25,845 nucleotides of DNA. It comes from an uncultured Muribaculaceae bacterium (GTDB lineage: Bacteria; Bacteroidota; Bacteroidia; Bacteroidales; Muribaculaceae). The stretch spans positions 1 through 25,845 of the forward strand of contig CAJUAT010000042.1 of NCBI GenBank assembly GCA_910584525.1, given 5' to 3'. Numbering within the stretch: position 1 is the stretch's first letter; every line of letters starts with the position of its first letter. Below, piece by piece: positions 5,946-13,728 of the stretch. The notes below the pieces were generated by a model that worked only from the letters and a program-made list of their open reading frames with translations, ran no database searches and had not been told where the DNA came from. The translations under genes and the position numbers were made by a program.

Positions 5946-6546
5946 AAGGGCGGGGATTAGCTGGGGAGCCGATGAGGATTGAGCCGGGAGGGCAGGAATC
6001 AAGGACCACGGAATTGGCGCCGATGATGGTGTTGCTGCCGATGGAGATGTCGCCGAGAATCATGGCGCCGGCATAGATTATCACATTGTCGCCGACAGAT
6101 GGACGGGCGCCGTTTTTGTCGCCAAGTGTGCAGTTCTGATGAATCAGGCAGTTCTCCCCTATTCTGCATCTCGCCCCTATCACTGTGCCAGAGCCATGGT
6201 TGATTTTCAAACCTCGGCCAATCTGACTGGAATAGTAAATCTCAATCTGCCCGATATGCCTTCCAAGCAGAGAGAATGAATCGGCCGATGTCGGGCCTTT
6301 CTCTTCGCGCCGGGCAAGATATAGGCGTCGGGCTATTCTATATGTAAGCACCGGAATGAGCTGCGGGACAAGACACAGCATATCTTCATCCACCTCTTCT
6401 CTGCCGGGGAACCAACGGATATAGTCGTAAAGGAATTCATCCAGAGCTTCTGTGAGAATCTCATCCGGGCAACTGAAGTCAAGGCTGTGAAGCCAGGAAT
6501 GATTTTTCCAGTCATCTATCAGAATTCGGAGCCGGGAAGTGGTCAT
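5944..6546 (-). CDS. Hexapeptide-repeat acyltransferase, serine O-acetyltransferase-like
   Basis: A 200-residue protein. An alpha-helical N-terminal part (~1-85) is followed by a left-handed beta-helix of hexapeptide repeats (~98-195). The second half matches the serine acetyltransferase family (CysE/EpsC): IGRGLKINHGSGTVIGARC at ~109-127, HQNCTLGDKNG, VGDNVIIYAGAMILGDISIG. In classical enzymes a D-H pair and a second His (RHP) act in catalysis. Here the pair reads N116-H117, and the second position reads R within GARPS. The substrate is therefore uncertain; serine is the default guess, giving O-acetylserine for cysteine synthesis. It starts 2 nt after the rlmH stop and is surely co-transcribed with it. 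Confidence 0.75.
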   Translation of the reverse strand: MTTSRLRILIDDWKNHSWLHSLDFSCPDEILTEALDEFLYDYIRWFPGREEVDEDMLCLVPQLIPVLTYRIARRLYLARREEKGPTSADSFSLLGRHIGQIEIYYSSQIGRGLKINHGSGTVIGARCRIGENCLIHQNCTLGDKNGARPSVGDNVIIYAGAMILGDISIGSNTIIGANSVVLDSCPPGSILIGSPANPRP

Positions 6547-6548
6547 GG

Positions 6549-7022
6549 TCAGTCGTGATGATATGGTTCGCCGCGAAGGATAGTCTGGGCGCGGTATAAC
6601 TGTTCGATAAAGAAAAGGCGCACCATTTCATGGTTGAAAGTCATGCGGCTGAGGGATATCTTTGCATTGGCTCTCTTGTAAACGGCCTCCGAGAATCCAT
6701 AAGGGCCACCGATTATGAATACGAGCCTCTTCAGACCGGAAGCCATCTGACGTGAAGCCCATTCGGCAAACTCGCGGGAAGTGAACTCGCGGCCTTTTTC
6801 GTCGAGAAGCACAACGGAGTCGGAAGGGAGAATTTTCGTGAGGAGCATATCCCCTTCGAGTTCTTTTTGCTTGGCTTCGGGGAGCTGTCCCCCACCCTTT
6901 ACATCTCGGAGCCATTCATGCCGGAAACGGATATAACGGTTAAGACGGCCTTCATATTCCCTGATGCCCTCTTCGATAAATCCCATGGCCGTACGGCCTA
7001 TACCCAGCAATAATATTTCCAT
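6549..7022 (-). CDS. rlmH: 23S rRNA (pseudouridine1915-N3)-methyltransferase RlmH
   Basis: A 157-residue SPOUT-family methyltransferase that methylates pseudouridine 1915 in helix 69 of 23S rRNA, using S-adenosylmethionine on the assembled ribosome. The length and all signatures fit. These are the N-terminal strand MEILLLGIGR, LLDEKGREFTSREFAEW (~72-88), the cofactor-binding FIIGGPYGFSE (~102-112), the trefoil-knot helix SRMTFNHEMVRLFFIEQLYR (~125-144), and the C-terminal Y-H-H (154-156) that reaches the substrate. It is the first gene of a two-gene operon with the hexapeptide acyltransferase. A consensus promoter at 7054-7085 lies just upstream. The ATG at 7022 gives the standard N-terminus. 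Confidence 0.97.
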   Translation of the reverse strand: MEILLLGIGRTAMGFIEEGIREYEGRLNRYIRFRHEWLRDVKGGGQLPEAKQKELEGDMLLTKILPSDSVVLLDEKGREFTSREFAEWASRQMASGLKRLVFIIGGPYGFSEAVYKRANAKISLSRMTFNHEMVRLFFIEQLYRAQTILRGEPYHHD

Positions 7023-7053
7023 AATACCTCTTACACGACTCTTTTTTGCGGCA

Positions 7054-7085
7054 CAAATTTAACCAATTATCCACATACCGCCAAA
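7054..7085 (-). promoter_or_regulatory. rlmH promoter
   Basis: TTTG (7082-7085), a 20-nt spacer and TAAATTTG (7054-7061) on the minus strand fit the Bacteroidetes consensus exactly. The start site is predicted near 7049, giving a leader of ~27 nt. The rest of the divergent gap up to 7214 shows no equally good promoter for the plus-strand gene at 7215. Confidence 0.75.
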
Positions 7086-7214
7086 GATACGTGAGTACGG
7101 CGATGGATGTTAATAATTGTCAATGGGATAAACCGGTGAAGATAATAAATGTCATAGGGATAACTGATGACCGAAAAAAGAAAAAACATAAACACAGAAT
7201 AAATAGAAAATAGC

Positions 7215-7724
7215 ATGAAAGCAAAGATGATAGGCATGGCCATGCTGGCTATGTTAATGGCCACGGCGCCGTGCATGGCACGCAAGAACAATGGCAAGCA
7301 GGACAAGCGGGGGTATCGTATAGAGATGCGCGGCGACAGCACAGGGTGCCGGCAGGGAAAATGCATCTTCGACGGTCTCGGACTCAATGCCGACCAGAAA
7401 GCGAGGCTGCAGCAAAGCAACGAGAAATACCGCGCCGAGAAGCAGACGCTGTACAACGACTCTCGCAAATACCGCCGGGAATGCACCGACTCATTACGTC
7501 AGGCTACCCGCAAACAGGCCATGGAGATCAAGCGGCAGCACCTGCAGGAGATACGTGCCATACTTACGGCCGACCAGTATATAGAATTTCTGGAGCAGAG
7601 TTATCTGACGAATCCGGGACCCGGTAAGCCCAAGATAAATGCCAAGGCCCAGCGAGAGCGTCAGGACCGACCGATGAAGAGACAAACCATACCGATGGAC
7701 GACGGACCTGTGATGAGCAGATAA
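7215..7724 (+). CDS. Spy/CpxP-like periplasmic protein (DUF4890-like)
   Basis: A 169-residue exported protein. Residues 1-22 form a signal peptide (MKAKMIGMAMLAMLMATAPC...). The mature part is highly charged and helical. It contains two Spy/LTXXQ-like segments, LGLNADQKARLQQSNEKYRA (~57-76) and ILTADQYIEFLEQSYL (~114-129), the pattern of periplasmic Spy/CpxP chaperone-like proteins and of Bacteroidetes DUF4890. The C-terminus is basic and disordered (NAKAQRERQDRPMKRQ). It stands alone: divergent from rlmH and convergent with the M16 peptidase through a shared terminator. A role in extracytoplasmic stress is inferred from the family. The cysteines C20, C45 and C50 could include a lipobox (TAPC20), so lipidation cannot be excluded. 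Confidence 0.75.
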   Translation: MKAKMIGMAMLAMLMATAPCMARKNNGKQDKRGYRIEMRGDSTGCRQGKCIFDGLGLNADQKARLQQSNEKYRAEKQTLYNDSRKYRRECTDSLRQATRKQAMEIKRQHLQEIRAILTADQYIEFLEQSYLTNPGPGKPKINAKAQRERQDRPMKRQTIPMDDGPVMSR

Positions 7725-7750
7725 GATTACGCCACGACCATGATACATTG

Positions 7751-7786
7751 AAAGCGGCTCCCCTACTATGAATGGGGAGCCGCTTT
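7751..7786. terminator. Bidirectional intrinsic terminator
   Basis: A perfect 13-bp inverted repeat (AAAGCGGCTCCCC at 7751-7763, its complement at 7774-7786) with a 10-nt loop. It has a GC-rich core and flanking A/T runs that give a U-tract in both directions. It separates the convergent genes ending at 7724 (plus) and 7812 (minus). Confidence 0.93.
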
Positions 7787-7811
7787 TATAATTTGCGAAT
7801 GCCGAAGCGGA

Positions 7812-10631
7812 TTATTTCACGCCGGTCATCACGAAGTCGAGCACATTCTTGTTGACATCCATCTTCTTGATGAAAGCATTGAAACCGTCGAGGGTCATGG
7901 CATCGATAGCCTCGCCACGGCCGGTGATCACATCGTAGCCGGCACAGTAGTTGACAAGATTCTCATTCCAGAACTTGTTGGAACGCTCCTTGATTTCAAA
8001 CTGTTTCTTCATGGCTTCCCTGACTTTGCTGAAGTCCTCAGCCTTAGCTCCGTTGGCGATTACGTCGTTGAGTTCCTTCTTGGCACGTGTAATCAGCTTG
8101 TTCTGTATATCGCTGTTGGTCTGGAACCAGAATCCCATCTGCCAGCGACCCGACCAGGGGCTGAGGCTGCTGAAGGCATAAGGGCTGTATGTACCGCCCT
8201 CCTCTTCGCGCAGACTTGCGGTGTAGACGATAGACATCACATCACCCAGCGCGTTGGCGTTGACATAGTTGGAGATATTGAAGGGAATGTTCTGGCCATT
8301 GCTGATCACGAACACCTGGCTTGAGGGATTCTCCATCTTTATGTCGAAATGGTCGTTGACCACACCGGTGGCGAAAGGCCTGGGAGTGATAACCTTCACA
8401 TCAGAAGTTTTCTTTGCGTAAGGAAGGGATGCAACATATTTCTCAAGCATCGGCTTGAGAGAGTCGATATTTACATTTCCCACGAATACGAAAGTGAAGT
8501 CGGCGGCATTTGCCATGCTCTTCTTGGCCATCTGGAGCATCTTGGCATAGTCGGCATCCTGATACATCTTGGATGTGGGCACGTTGAAGAAGAGAGGATT
8601 ATTGCAAGCGCGAGCCTGGCTGAGGCGCTGCTGGAAGATGAAAGCGGGGTTCTTCTCCTGCGTGGAGAGGATAGAAATCGACTGGTCCCTGTCGGCCTGG
8701 AAAGCCTCCTCGTCGGCCTGAAGATCGGTGAACGTGAGGTAAGTCATCTCCATCATGTCGCGGAAATCCTTGACCGTAGATTCACCCTTGAGAGTAGTGG
8801 TGTAGTCGTCGATATTATAGTTGAGCTTTATTTTCTTGCCGGCGAGGTACTTGTCGATTGTGGATCGCTTGTACTGACCGAGACGGCTGTCGGCCACTGC
8901 ATCGGAAATGACGTTGACATTAGCGGCGTCAGCCTGAGAATAAGCCTCCTTGCCCTCACGGCGGAAAGCCGTCATGAGAATCTCGTCGTTCTGGAAATCG
9001 GTGGGTTTCACCACCACTTTCACGCCATTGCTGAGAATGAACTCGGTGGTCTCGAACTTCCCTTTGGCTTCCTTGACAATCTTGCCTGCCGCGGGAGCCT
9101 TGGCAATGAGGCTTGCGGGAAGTTCCTCATCCACATAAGCCTGGTACTCGGCATTGAGAATCCTCTGGATATCGCCTACCACAACATCCTCGGCAATCAT
9201 CTGCATACCCTCTTTCTCGGGACGTGCAACCACAATCACCTGATTGTTGGGAGTAAGCAATGTGGCTGCAGGCTGGTTTACGGCCTGTACCGGTATCATC
9301 ATGAGCGTCTGCTTCATGATTTCGAACTCCTTCTCAGCGCCGGGATAAGGCACGTTGTCGATGAAGGTGCGGATAATCTTACGAGCAATGTCGTCGTTTT
9401 TGGTCGACTTGCGCTCATTGTATGCCTTCTCGTAGTTGGCAAGAATCTCATCGCGGGCCCTTACGAGTTCCGACTGCATGAAACCGGTCTTGCAGGCCTG
9501 TGCCACGATGGCCAGAGCATCCTCATAAGCGGCCTTTATCTCGTTCTTGGCTATGATTGTCACATCAAAGGCAGCCTTGGTCTTGGAGATGAAATAGTTG
9601 CCGAACGACACGCTGGCAAAAGCATAATCGCACTCGGGCTTTTTTGAAAACTCCTTCAGACGGTTGTTGATCATAGTCTCGATGAGGGCCTGGACCACAT
9701 TTTCCTGCATGTAAGCCATGACGGTATTTCTCATCTCTGTGGGAATCTGGTCTGACTTGAATGCGACGGTAATCATGGCGTAAGGCATCTCCTTATCGGC
9801 GAACTGAGCGAAGATGGGTTTATCGTTGTCGCTGACTACTGGATACTCACGCGGAGCGGCATTCTCGGGCATGGGTATTTTGGCGAAAAGGTCCTTGACT
9901 TTAGCCTCCATGGCATCCACATCCATGTCGCCGACAATCACGATACCCTGCTGGTCAGGACGATACCACTTGTGATAATAGTCGCGGATAGCCTTCGGCG
10001 GGAAGTTGCGTACTATCTCCATTTTTCCGATAGGCATCTGCTGATACTGGTATTCCTTGTATATTATCGGGAGAATAGCGTCGAACATTCGTGACTGAGC
10101 ACCGCTACGGCTGCGCCATTCCTCCTCTATCACGCCGCGTTCCGAGTTTATCTCATCCTCTTCAAGAAGAATGGAGCCGCTCCAGTCGCTGAGCACGAGG
10201 AGAACGCTGTCCATCAGAGCCTGGTCATTTGCCGGAACGTTATTGATGTTGTAGACGGTCTCGTCAAAGCCGGTGTAGGCGTTGATGTCGGCGCCAAAGC
10301 GGATACCCTTCGACTGCAGGTAGTTAAGCATGTTCTTGCCGGGATAATGCTTGGTGCCGTTGAAGGCCATATGCTCAAGAAAATGGGCGAGGCCTAACTG
10401 ATCCTGATTCTCGAGAGTGGAGCCTACTTTCTGCGCGATATAGAAGTTCACGCGGTTTTTGGGTTCCTCATTGTGCATGATGTAATAGTTCAGTCCGTTA
10501 GGGAGTACTCCATGACGCACTTCAGCGCTCAGCGGGATTGCCGGATTCGGCATGGCATCCCCCTGTGTCTGAGCCTGCGCACTGAGTCCCATCACTGAGA
10601 TTACGGTCATTGCAAGCAGTTGTTTAATCAT
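7812..10631 (-). CDS. M16 family zinc metallopeptidase (pitrilysin/insulinase-like), secreted
   Basis: A 939-residue two-half M16 protease. Residues 1-21 form a signal peptide ending SAQAQ, so it acts in the periplasm or at the cell envelope. The inverted zinc motif HxxEH is present at 83-87 (HFLEHMAFNGT), and the third ligand is E164 (NSERGVIEEEW), 77 residues after H87 as in active members. The first half (~40-480) carries the active site. The second half (~510-930) is the inactive homologous half that closes the chamber, with the usual R/Y-containing segment EEEGGTYSPYAFSSLSPWSG (~850). Members degrade peptides; some Bacteroidetes ones process surface proteins. It is monocistronic, with a strong promoter and a leader of ~135 nt, and ends at the terminator at 7751-7786. 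Confidence 0.95.
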   Translation of the reverse strand: MIKQLLAMTVISVMGLSAQAQTQGDAMPNPAIPLSAEVRHGVLPNGLNYYIMHNEEPKNRVNFYIAQKVGSTLENQDQLGLAHFLEHMAFNGTKHYPGKNMLNYLQSKGIRFGADINAYTGFDETVYNINNVPANDQALMDSVLLVLSDWSGSILLEEDEINSERGVIEEEWRSRSGAQSRMFDAILPIIYKEYQYQQMPIGKMEIVRNFPPKAIRDYYHKWYRPDQQGIVIVGDMDVDAMEAKVKDLFAKIPMPENAAPREYPVVSDNDKPIFAQFADKEMPYAMITVAFKSDQIPTEMRNTVMAYMQENVVQALIETMINNRLKEFSKKPECDYAFASVSFGNYFISKTKAAFDVTIIAKNEIKAAYEDALAIVAQACKTGFMQSELVRARDEILANYEKAYNERKSTKNDDIARKIIRTFIDNVPYPGAEKEFEIMKQTLMMIPVQAVNQPAATLLTPNNQVIVVARPEKEGMQMIAEDVVVGDIQRILNAEYQAYVDEELPASLIAKAPAAGKIVKEAKGKFETTEFILSNGVKVVVKPTDFQNDEILMTAFRREGKEAYSQADAANVNVISDAVADSRLGQYKRSTIDKYLAGKKIKLNYNIDDYTTTLKGESTVKDFRDMMEMTYLTFTDLQADEEAFQADRDQSISILSTQEKNPAFIFQQRLSQARACNNPLFFNVPTSKMYQDADYAKMLQMAKKSMANAADFTFVFVGNVNIDSLKPMLEKYVASLPYAKKTSDVKVITPRPFATGVVNDHFDIKMENPSSQVFVISNGQNIPFNISNYVNANALGDVMSIVYTASLREEEGGTYSPYAFSSLSPWSGRWQMGFWFQTNSDIQNKLITRAKKELNDVIANGAKAEDFSKVREAMKKQFEIKERSNKFWNENLVNYCAGYDVITGRGEAIDAMTLDGFNAFIKKMDVNKNVLDFVMTGVK

Positions 10632-10773
10632 ATGTTTTAATTTGGGTTTATTCTCATTTTCAGGTCCCCTTCCTTCATATCCCCTTCCCCGGCTTGGAGA
10701 GCCTTCCAGTATATTAGTCGCAGAGACTGCCGGATAGTTTCATGCCGATACAAAAAATTTTGGCATCCCCATG

Positions 10774-10805
10774 CAAATTTACTTAGTTTGCATCAGAATG
10801 CCAAA
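10774..10805 (-). promoter_or_regulatory. Promoter of the M16 peptidase gene with overlapping inverted repeat
   Basis: TTTG (10802-10805), 20 nt, TAAATTTG (10774-10781) on the minus strand. An inverted repeat ATGCAAA/TTTGCAT (10771-10777 and 10787-10793) spans the -7 box and part of the spacer and may be an operator. The ~135-nt leader to the ATG at 10631 is purine-rich on the mRNA strand, with two GAAGGGGA copies and CCGGC/GCCGG segments that could pair; it matches no known riboswitch that I can recognise. Confidence 0.7.
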
Positions 10806-10827
10806 TAAAAATTTTATAAGACCTGAA

Positions 10828-11412
10828 TCATGAGTTCCGATGTTTTTTCTTACGGATTTCAGGCGTCTTCAGAACGATAGTCGACTTCTGGGTAATTACA
10901 ATGTCCATCGGCACGTCGTGGGGTTCGGCAGGAATCTCGTCGAGGAGCTGGAAATCGTAACCCACACCGACCTTTACGGCGGGGGTGGAGGCAAGGAATC
11001 TGTCGTAGAAACCCTTGCCTCGGCCGAGGCGGTTCCCTCTGGCATCGTAAGCCACGGCGGGTACCACCACCATCTCTATGTCGGCGGCATCCACAGTATC
11101 GTTACCGCTGGGTTCCTCGATATGGAAAGAACCCAACTCGAGCTTGCTCTCTTCGTAAGGGAGTATGTCGAGATTCACGCCGTTGACACGCGGCAGATAG
11201 AAATGCTTGCGTTCCTTCCACTTGGCGAGGAAACGCCTTGTGGGGAGTTCGTCGGGCAAAGAATGATACATCAGGATTTTTTCGGCGAGCATGAATGCAG
11301 CGGTATTCTCCAGCCTTGCGAACACTTCTTCGGCGGCCTGCGCCTTCTCGATGTCGAGCATCATTGTGCGCAACGCCTTTATTTTCCTGCGTATGTCATT
11401 CTTTTCCATCAT
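10828..11412 (-). CDS. 5-formyltetrahydrofolate cyclo-ligase
   Basis: A 194-residue enzyme that converts 5-formyl-THF to 5,10-methenyl-THF at the cost of ATP, a folate-salvage step. The N-terminal basic helix (DIRRKIKALR) and LMYHSLPDELPTRRFL (~47-62) fit the family. VVVPAVAYDARGNRLGRGKG (~115-134) continues into FYDRFL, and GRGKGFYDR (130-138) is the family signature for nucleotide and substrate binding. The C-terminal tail is lysine-rich. The start overlaps the ctpA stop (ATGA at 11409-11412), so the gene is translationally coupled to the protease; a second ATG follows immediately at 11409. It is the last gene of the dCMP deaminase-protease-cyclo-ligase operon. Confidence 0.95.
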   Translation of the reverse strand: MMEKNDIRRKIKALRTMMLDIEKAQAAEEVFARLENTAAFMLAEKILMYHSLPDELPTRRFLAKWKERKHFYLPRVNGVNLDILPYEESKLELGSFHIEEPSGNDTVDAADIEMVVVPAVAYDARGNRLGRGKGFYDRFLASTPAVKVGVGYDFQLLDEIPAEPHDVPMDIVITQKSTIVLKTPEIRKKKHRNS

Positions 11413-13043
11413 TTCTTTGTTTTGGTCGGTTTAGTGATATTCACCGGCGACTCATTGTTATCAAGAGCCTTGATGGCGGCATCCACGGCATTGTCACGGG
11501 AATTGAGCACACGGATCATCCCTTCGTAGCCGATAAGGTTGCGCGTTATCAGTGCCTTCAATTGATTTAACAATAAAGCACGCGATTGGTTGACATAATA
11601 CCATCTGGCGGGCACACCTTTGCCGGCGGAATAGTTCACGAAGGCATTGAGGAGCGCGTTGTCGCGGGGTATTGTCTTCTCCACCTGCTCCAGGGTTTTC
11701 TGCTTGCCAAGCATGGGGCGGTAAGTGTCGGCCATCTGCTGGGCGAAACTGTTGATGAGACCACGGTTGGATACCTCGATAAAGTAGGAAGATATGCCGG
11801 TGGTATCCTCGGGCACGAAGACATCTGGCATGATGCCGCCGCCGCCGTAAACCTCTCGGCCATTGACTGTATGGAAAATCTTCGACTTGTCGAGTTTTAT
11901 GCTGTCGCGCGAGTAGAACTCACCATGAGAGTATCTGTCGGCGATGTCGAGGTCGTAATGTCCATCCTTGCCGCGTTTGTATTCCTTCTGAATGCAACGA
12001 CCGGAAGGAGTGTAATAGCGGGCCACGGTAAGCCGAATCGCCGAACTGTCGGGCAGCGCTATCTGGTTCTGCACGAGACCTTTGCCGAAGCTCCGGCGCC
12101 CTATCACCAGACCTCGGTCATTGTCCTGGATTGCTCCGGCGAAGATTTCCGACGCGGAGGCCGAAAATTCGTTGACAAGCACCGTGACAGGCACATCCTG
12201 GAATTGGCCGGTGCCGTCGCTGGTCGCGCCCATCTCGTTCTCTGCCGTGCGTCCCTTGGTATATACTATCATGCGCCCTTCAGGCAGGAACTCATTGGCC
12301 ATGTATATCGCCTGGTCCATGAATCCGCCGCTGTTGCCGCGAAGGTCAACGATAAACTTACGTGCTCCCTCCCGGCGTAGATTACTCAGGGCGGTGAAGA
12401 ACTCGGCATACGTGGTGCGGGCGAACTTGCTCACGCGCACATAACCTATGTCGTTGCCCATCATGTAAGTGGCGTCCACGCTGTTCTGGGGAATCTGTCC
12501 GCGGGTAATGTCGAAGGAGAGCGGCTTGCGGGCATTGCGTCGCTTTACCGTCACCTTCACCTTGGAACCCTCCTTTCCGCGAAGCGTTCCGAACACCTCC
12601 TCGGTGCTTATCTTGGCTCCGGAGAGCTTCTTGCCGTCGGCCTCGAGAATCTGGTCGCCGGGAAGAAGGCCTATCTGCTCAGAGGGACCTCCGGCCACCA
12701 CCTCGATCACGTCCACGGTGTCGTTGAGCACCTGGAACGATACGCCGATGCCGCCGAAAGAGCCTTCGAGGTCATCGTTGGCAAGAGAGAGTCCCGCCTT
12801 GTCGATATATGCCGAATGCGGGTCGAGCGATGCCAACAGGTCTGGAATCGATTTCTCGATAAGGCTGTCGACATCAATCTCATCCACATACTGCTGCTGG
12901 ATAAGGCCGAGCACAGCCCGCAGCTTCTCCTCTTCGGGGCTGAGATGGCTCGTGCTCGAATATCTGCCTATGAAGATACCCCCTATTATGCCCAGCGACA
13001 TGAACAGGGGGAGCAATACATAACTTGGATTTCTTTTTTTCAT
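11409..13043 (-). CDS. S41 family C-terminal processing peptidase (CtpA/Prc-like)
   Basis: A 544-residue envelope protease that trims or degrades proteins from exposed C-termini. An N-terminal membrane anchor or uncleaved signal (~8-28, VLLPLFMSLGIIGGIFIG) is followed by a helical region and a PDZ domain (~85-170; FGGIGVSFQV, GLLPGDQILEADG). The S41 catalytic core carries the Ser-Lys dyad: S296 in NEFSASASEIFAG and K321 in RRSFGKGLVQ, 25 residues apart as in CtpB. The oxyanion-region strand VDLRGNSGG (~233-241) is present. A C-terminal extension (~400-544) is typical of Bacteroidetes members. I place the start at the ATG (13043), one codon inside a possible TTG at 13046. It follows the dCMP deaminase gene by 7 nt and overlaps the cyclo-ligase gene by 4 nt. 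Confidence 0.95.
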   Translation of the reverse strand: MKKRNPSYVLLPLFMSLGIIGGIFIGRYSSTSHLSPEEEKLRAVLGLIQQQYVDEIDVDSLIEKSIPDLLASLDPHSAYIDKAGLSLANDDLEGSFGGIGVSFQVLNDTVDVIEVVAGGPSEQIGLLPGDQILEADGKKLSGAKISTEEVFGTLRGKEGSKVKVTVKRRNARKPLSFDITRGQIPQNSVDATYMMGNDIGYVRVSKFARTTYAEFFTALSNLRREGARKFIVDLRGNSGGFMDQAIYMANEFLPEGRMIVYTKGRTAENEMGATSDGTGQFQDVPVTVLVNEFSASASEIFAGAIQDNDRGLVIGRRSFGKGLVQNQIALPDSSAIRLTVARYYTPSGRCIQKEYKRGKDGHYDLDIADRYSHGEFYSRDSIKLDKSKIFHTVNGREVYGGGGIMPDVFVPEDTTGISSYFIEVSNRGLINSFAQQMADTYRPMLGKQKTLEQVEKTIPRDNALLNAFVNYSAGKGVPARWYYVNQSRALLLNQLKALITRNLIGYEGMIRVLNSRDNAVDAAIKALDNNESPVNITKPTKTKK

Positions 13044-13050
13044 CAATCAA

Positions 13051-13494
13051 TTACCTGCTCTCCTCCGGAACGAGGGGAAGGTGAACAATCTCGATACCAG
13101 CACGTTTCAGGAGGTCAAGACCATCGGTGATACGGTAAAGGTCGGAAAAGACCACGCGCCGGATGCCGGCCTGGATGATCAGCTTGGAGCATTCCATGCA
13201 GGGACTGGCCGTAATGTATAACGTACTCCCCTCACTGGAATTGTTGCTTCGTGCCACTTTTGTTATGGCGTTGGCCTCGGCGTGGAGCACGTAAGGGAAC
13301 GTGGTGCCCTCCTCCGTCTCGCATACGTTGGGGAAACCCGAGGGAGTGCCGTTGTAGCCGTCGGATATGATCATCTTGTCCTTGACGAGCAGGGCTCCTA
13401 CCTTGCGACGTTCGCAATAGGAGTTTTCTGCCCATATCGTGGCCATGCGGAGGTAGCGCCGGTCAAGAATTGTCTGTTTCTGTTCTGCATCCAT
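13051..13494 (-). CDS. Deoxycytidylate deaminase (ComEB/dCMP deaminase family)
   Basis: A 147-residue zinc enzyme that deaminates dCMP to dUMP, feeding thymidylate synthesis. The zinc and catalytic motifs are complete: H71-A-E73 (E73 is the proton shuttle) and P98-C99-M-E-C102. The N-terminal DRRYLRMATIWAENSYCERR (~11-30) and VGALLVKDKMIISDGYNGTP match the family. The start is ATG at 13494; a TTG two codons upstream is less likely. It is the first gene of a three-gene operon with the S41 protease and the folate cyclo-ligase. Its -7 box (13506-13513) lies between the ATG and the long palindrome at 13524-13719, which occupies the -33 region. Confidence 0.95.
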   Translation of the reverse strand: MDAEQKQTILDRRYLRMATIWAENSYCERRKVGALLVKDKMIISDGYNGTPSGFPNVCETEEGTTFPYVLHAEANAITKVARSNNSSEGSTLYITASPCMECSKLIIQAGIRRVVFSDLYRITDGLDLLKRAGIEIVHLPLVPEESR

Positions 13495-13505
13495 AAGCAA
13501 CTGTT

Positions 13506-13513
13506 CAAAATTA
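13506..13513 (-). promoter_or_regulatory. -7 promoter element of the dCMP deaminase operon
   Basis: TAATTTTG on the minus strand matches TAnnTTTG; the ATG at 13494 lies 11 nt downstream of it. The position 20 nt upstream (13534-13537) reads GTCG, not TTTG, and lies inside the terminal arm of the long palindrome. The palindrome has therefore either replaced or always formed the -33 region. Confidence 0.5.
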
Positions 13514-13523
13514 TTTTTTCGTT

Positions 13524-13719
13524 GAAGTTGTTTCGACTAATTTTTATGGTAAGATTTATTAATATTTTGGAGCAGATTTGGCCGCTTTATGAGGGAGCAA
13601 CCTCTCGGTTGGTCCCGATTAAAGCGGCCGAAGATGCCCAAAATATTGATAAAGATTGCCATAAAGTGTAACTTTTTTTTATGATTTATTATTAAACGTA
13701 AATTAGTCGAAACAACTTC
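13524..13719. repeat. ~196-bp imperfect palindrome (nested inverted repeats)
   Basis: Nested complementary arms fill the gap between trxB and the dCMP deaminase gene. The terminal arms 13524-13543 and 13700-13719 match perfectly over 20 bp (GAAGTTGTTTCGACTAATTT and its complement). Next, 13546-13570 pairs with 13638-13662 at 21 of 25 positions. Then GGCCGCTTTA (13580-13589) pairs with 13620-13629, GGGA with TCCC, and CAACC with GGTTG (13598-13602, 13607-13611) at the tip. An unpaired 37-nt T-rich piece (13663-13699) makes it asymmetric. It is flanked by GTT on both sides (13521-13523, 13720-13722), a possible 3-bp target duplication. No protein is encoded. It could be a MITE-like element, a structured RNA gene, or the trxB 3' end; I cannot choose between these from sequence alone. 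Confidence 0.8.
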
Positions 13720-13728
13720 GTTACTTAA

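Noticed and set aside
8349..9647. 432-codon open frame on the plus strand opposite the M16 peptidase gene
   Set aside because: The minus strand encodes a full M16 protease with zinc motif and signal peptide; the opposite frame has no family features and is a by-product of codon bias.
11586..12380. 264-codon plus-strand frame opposite the S41 protease gene
   Set aside because: Antisense shadow of a gene with an intact Ser-Lys dyad; no recognisable domain.
13521..13722. Insertion sequence with 3-bp target duplication
   Set aside because: GTT on both sides could arise by chance, and there is no transposase; kept as an unexplained palindrome rather than called a mobile element.
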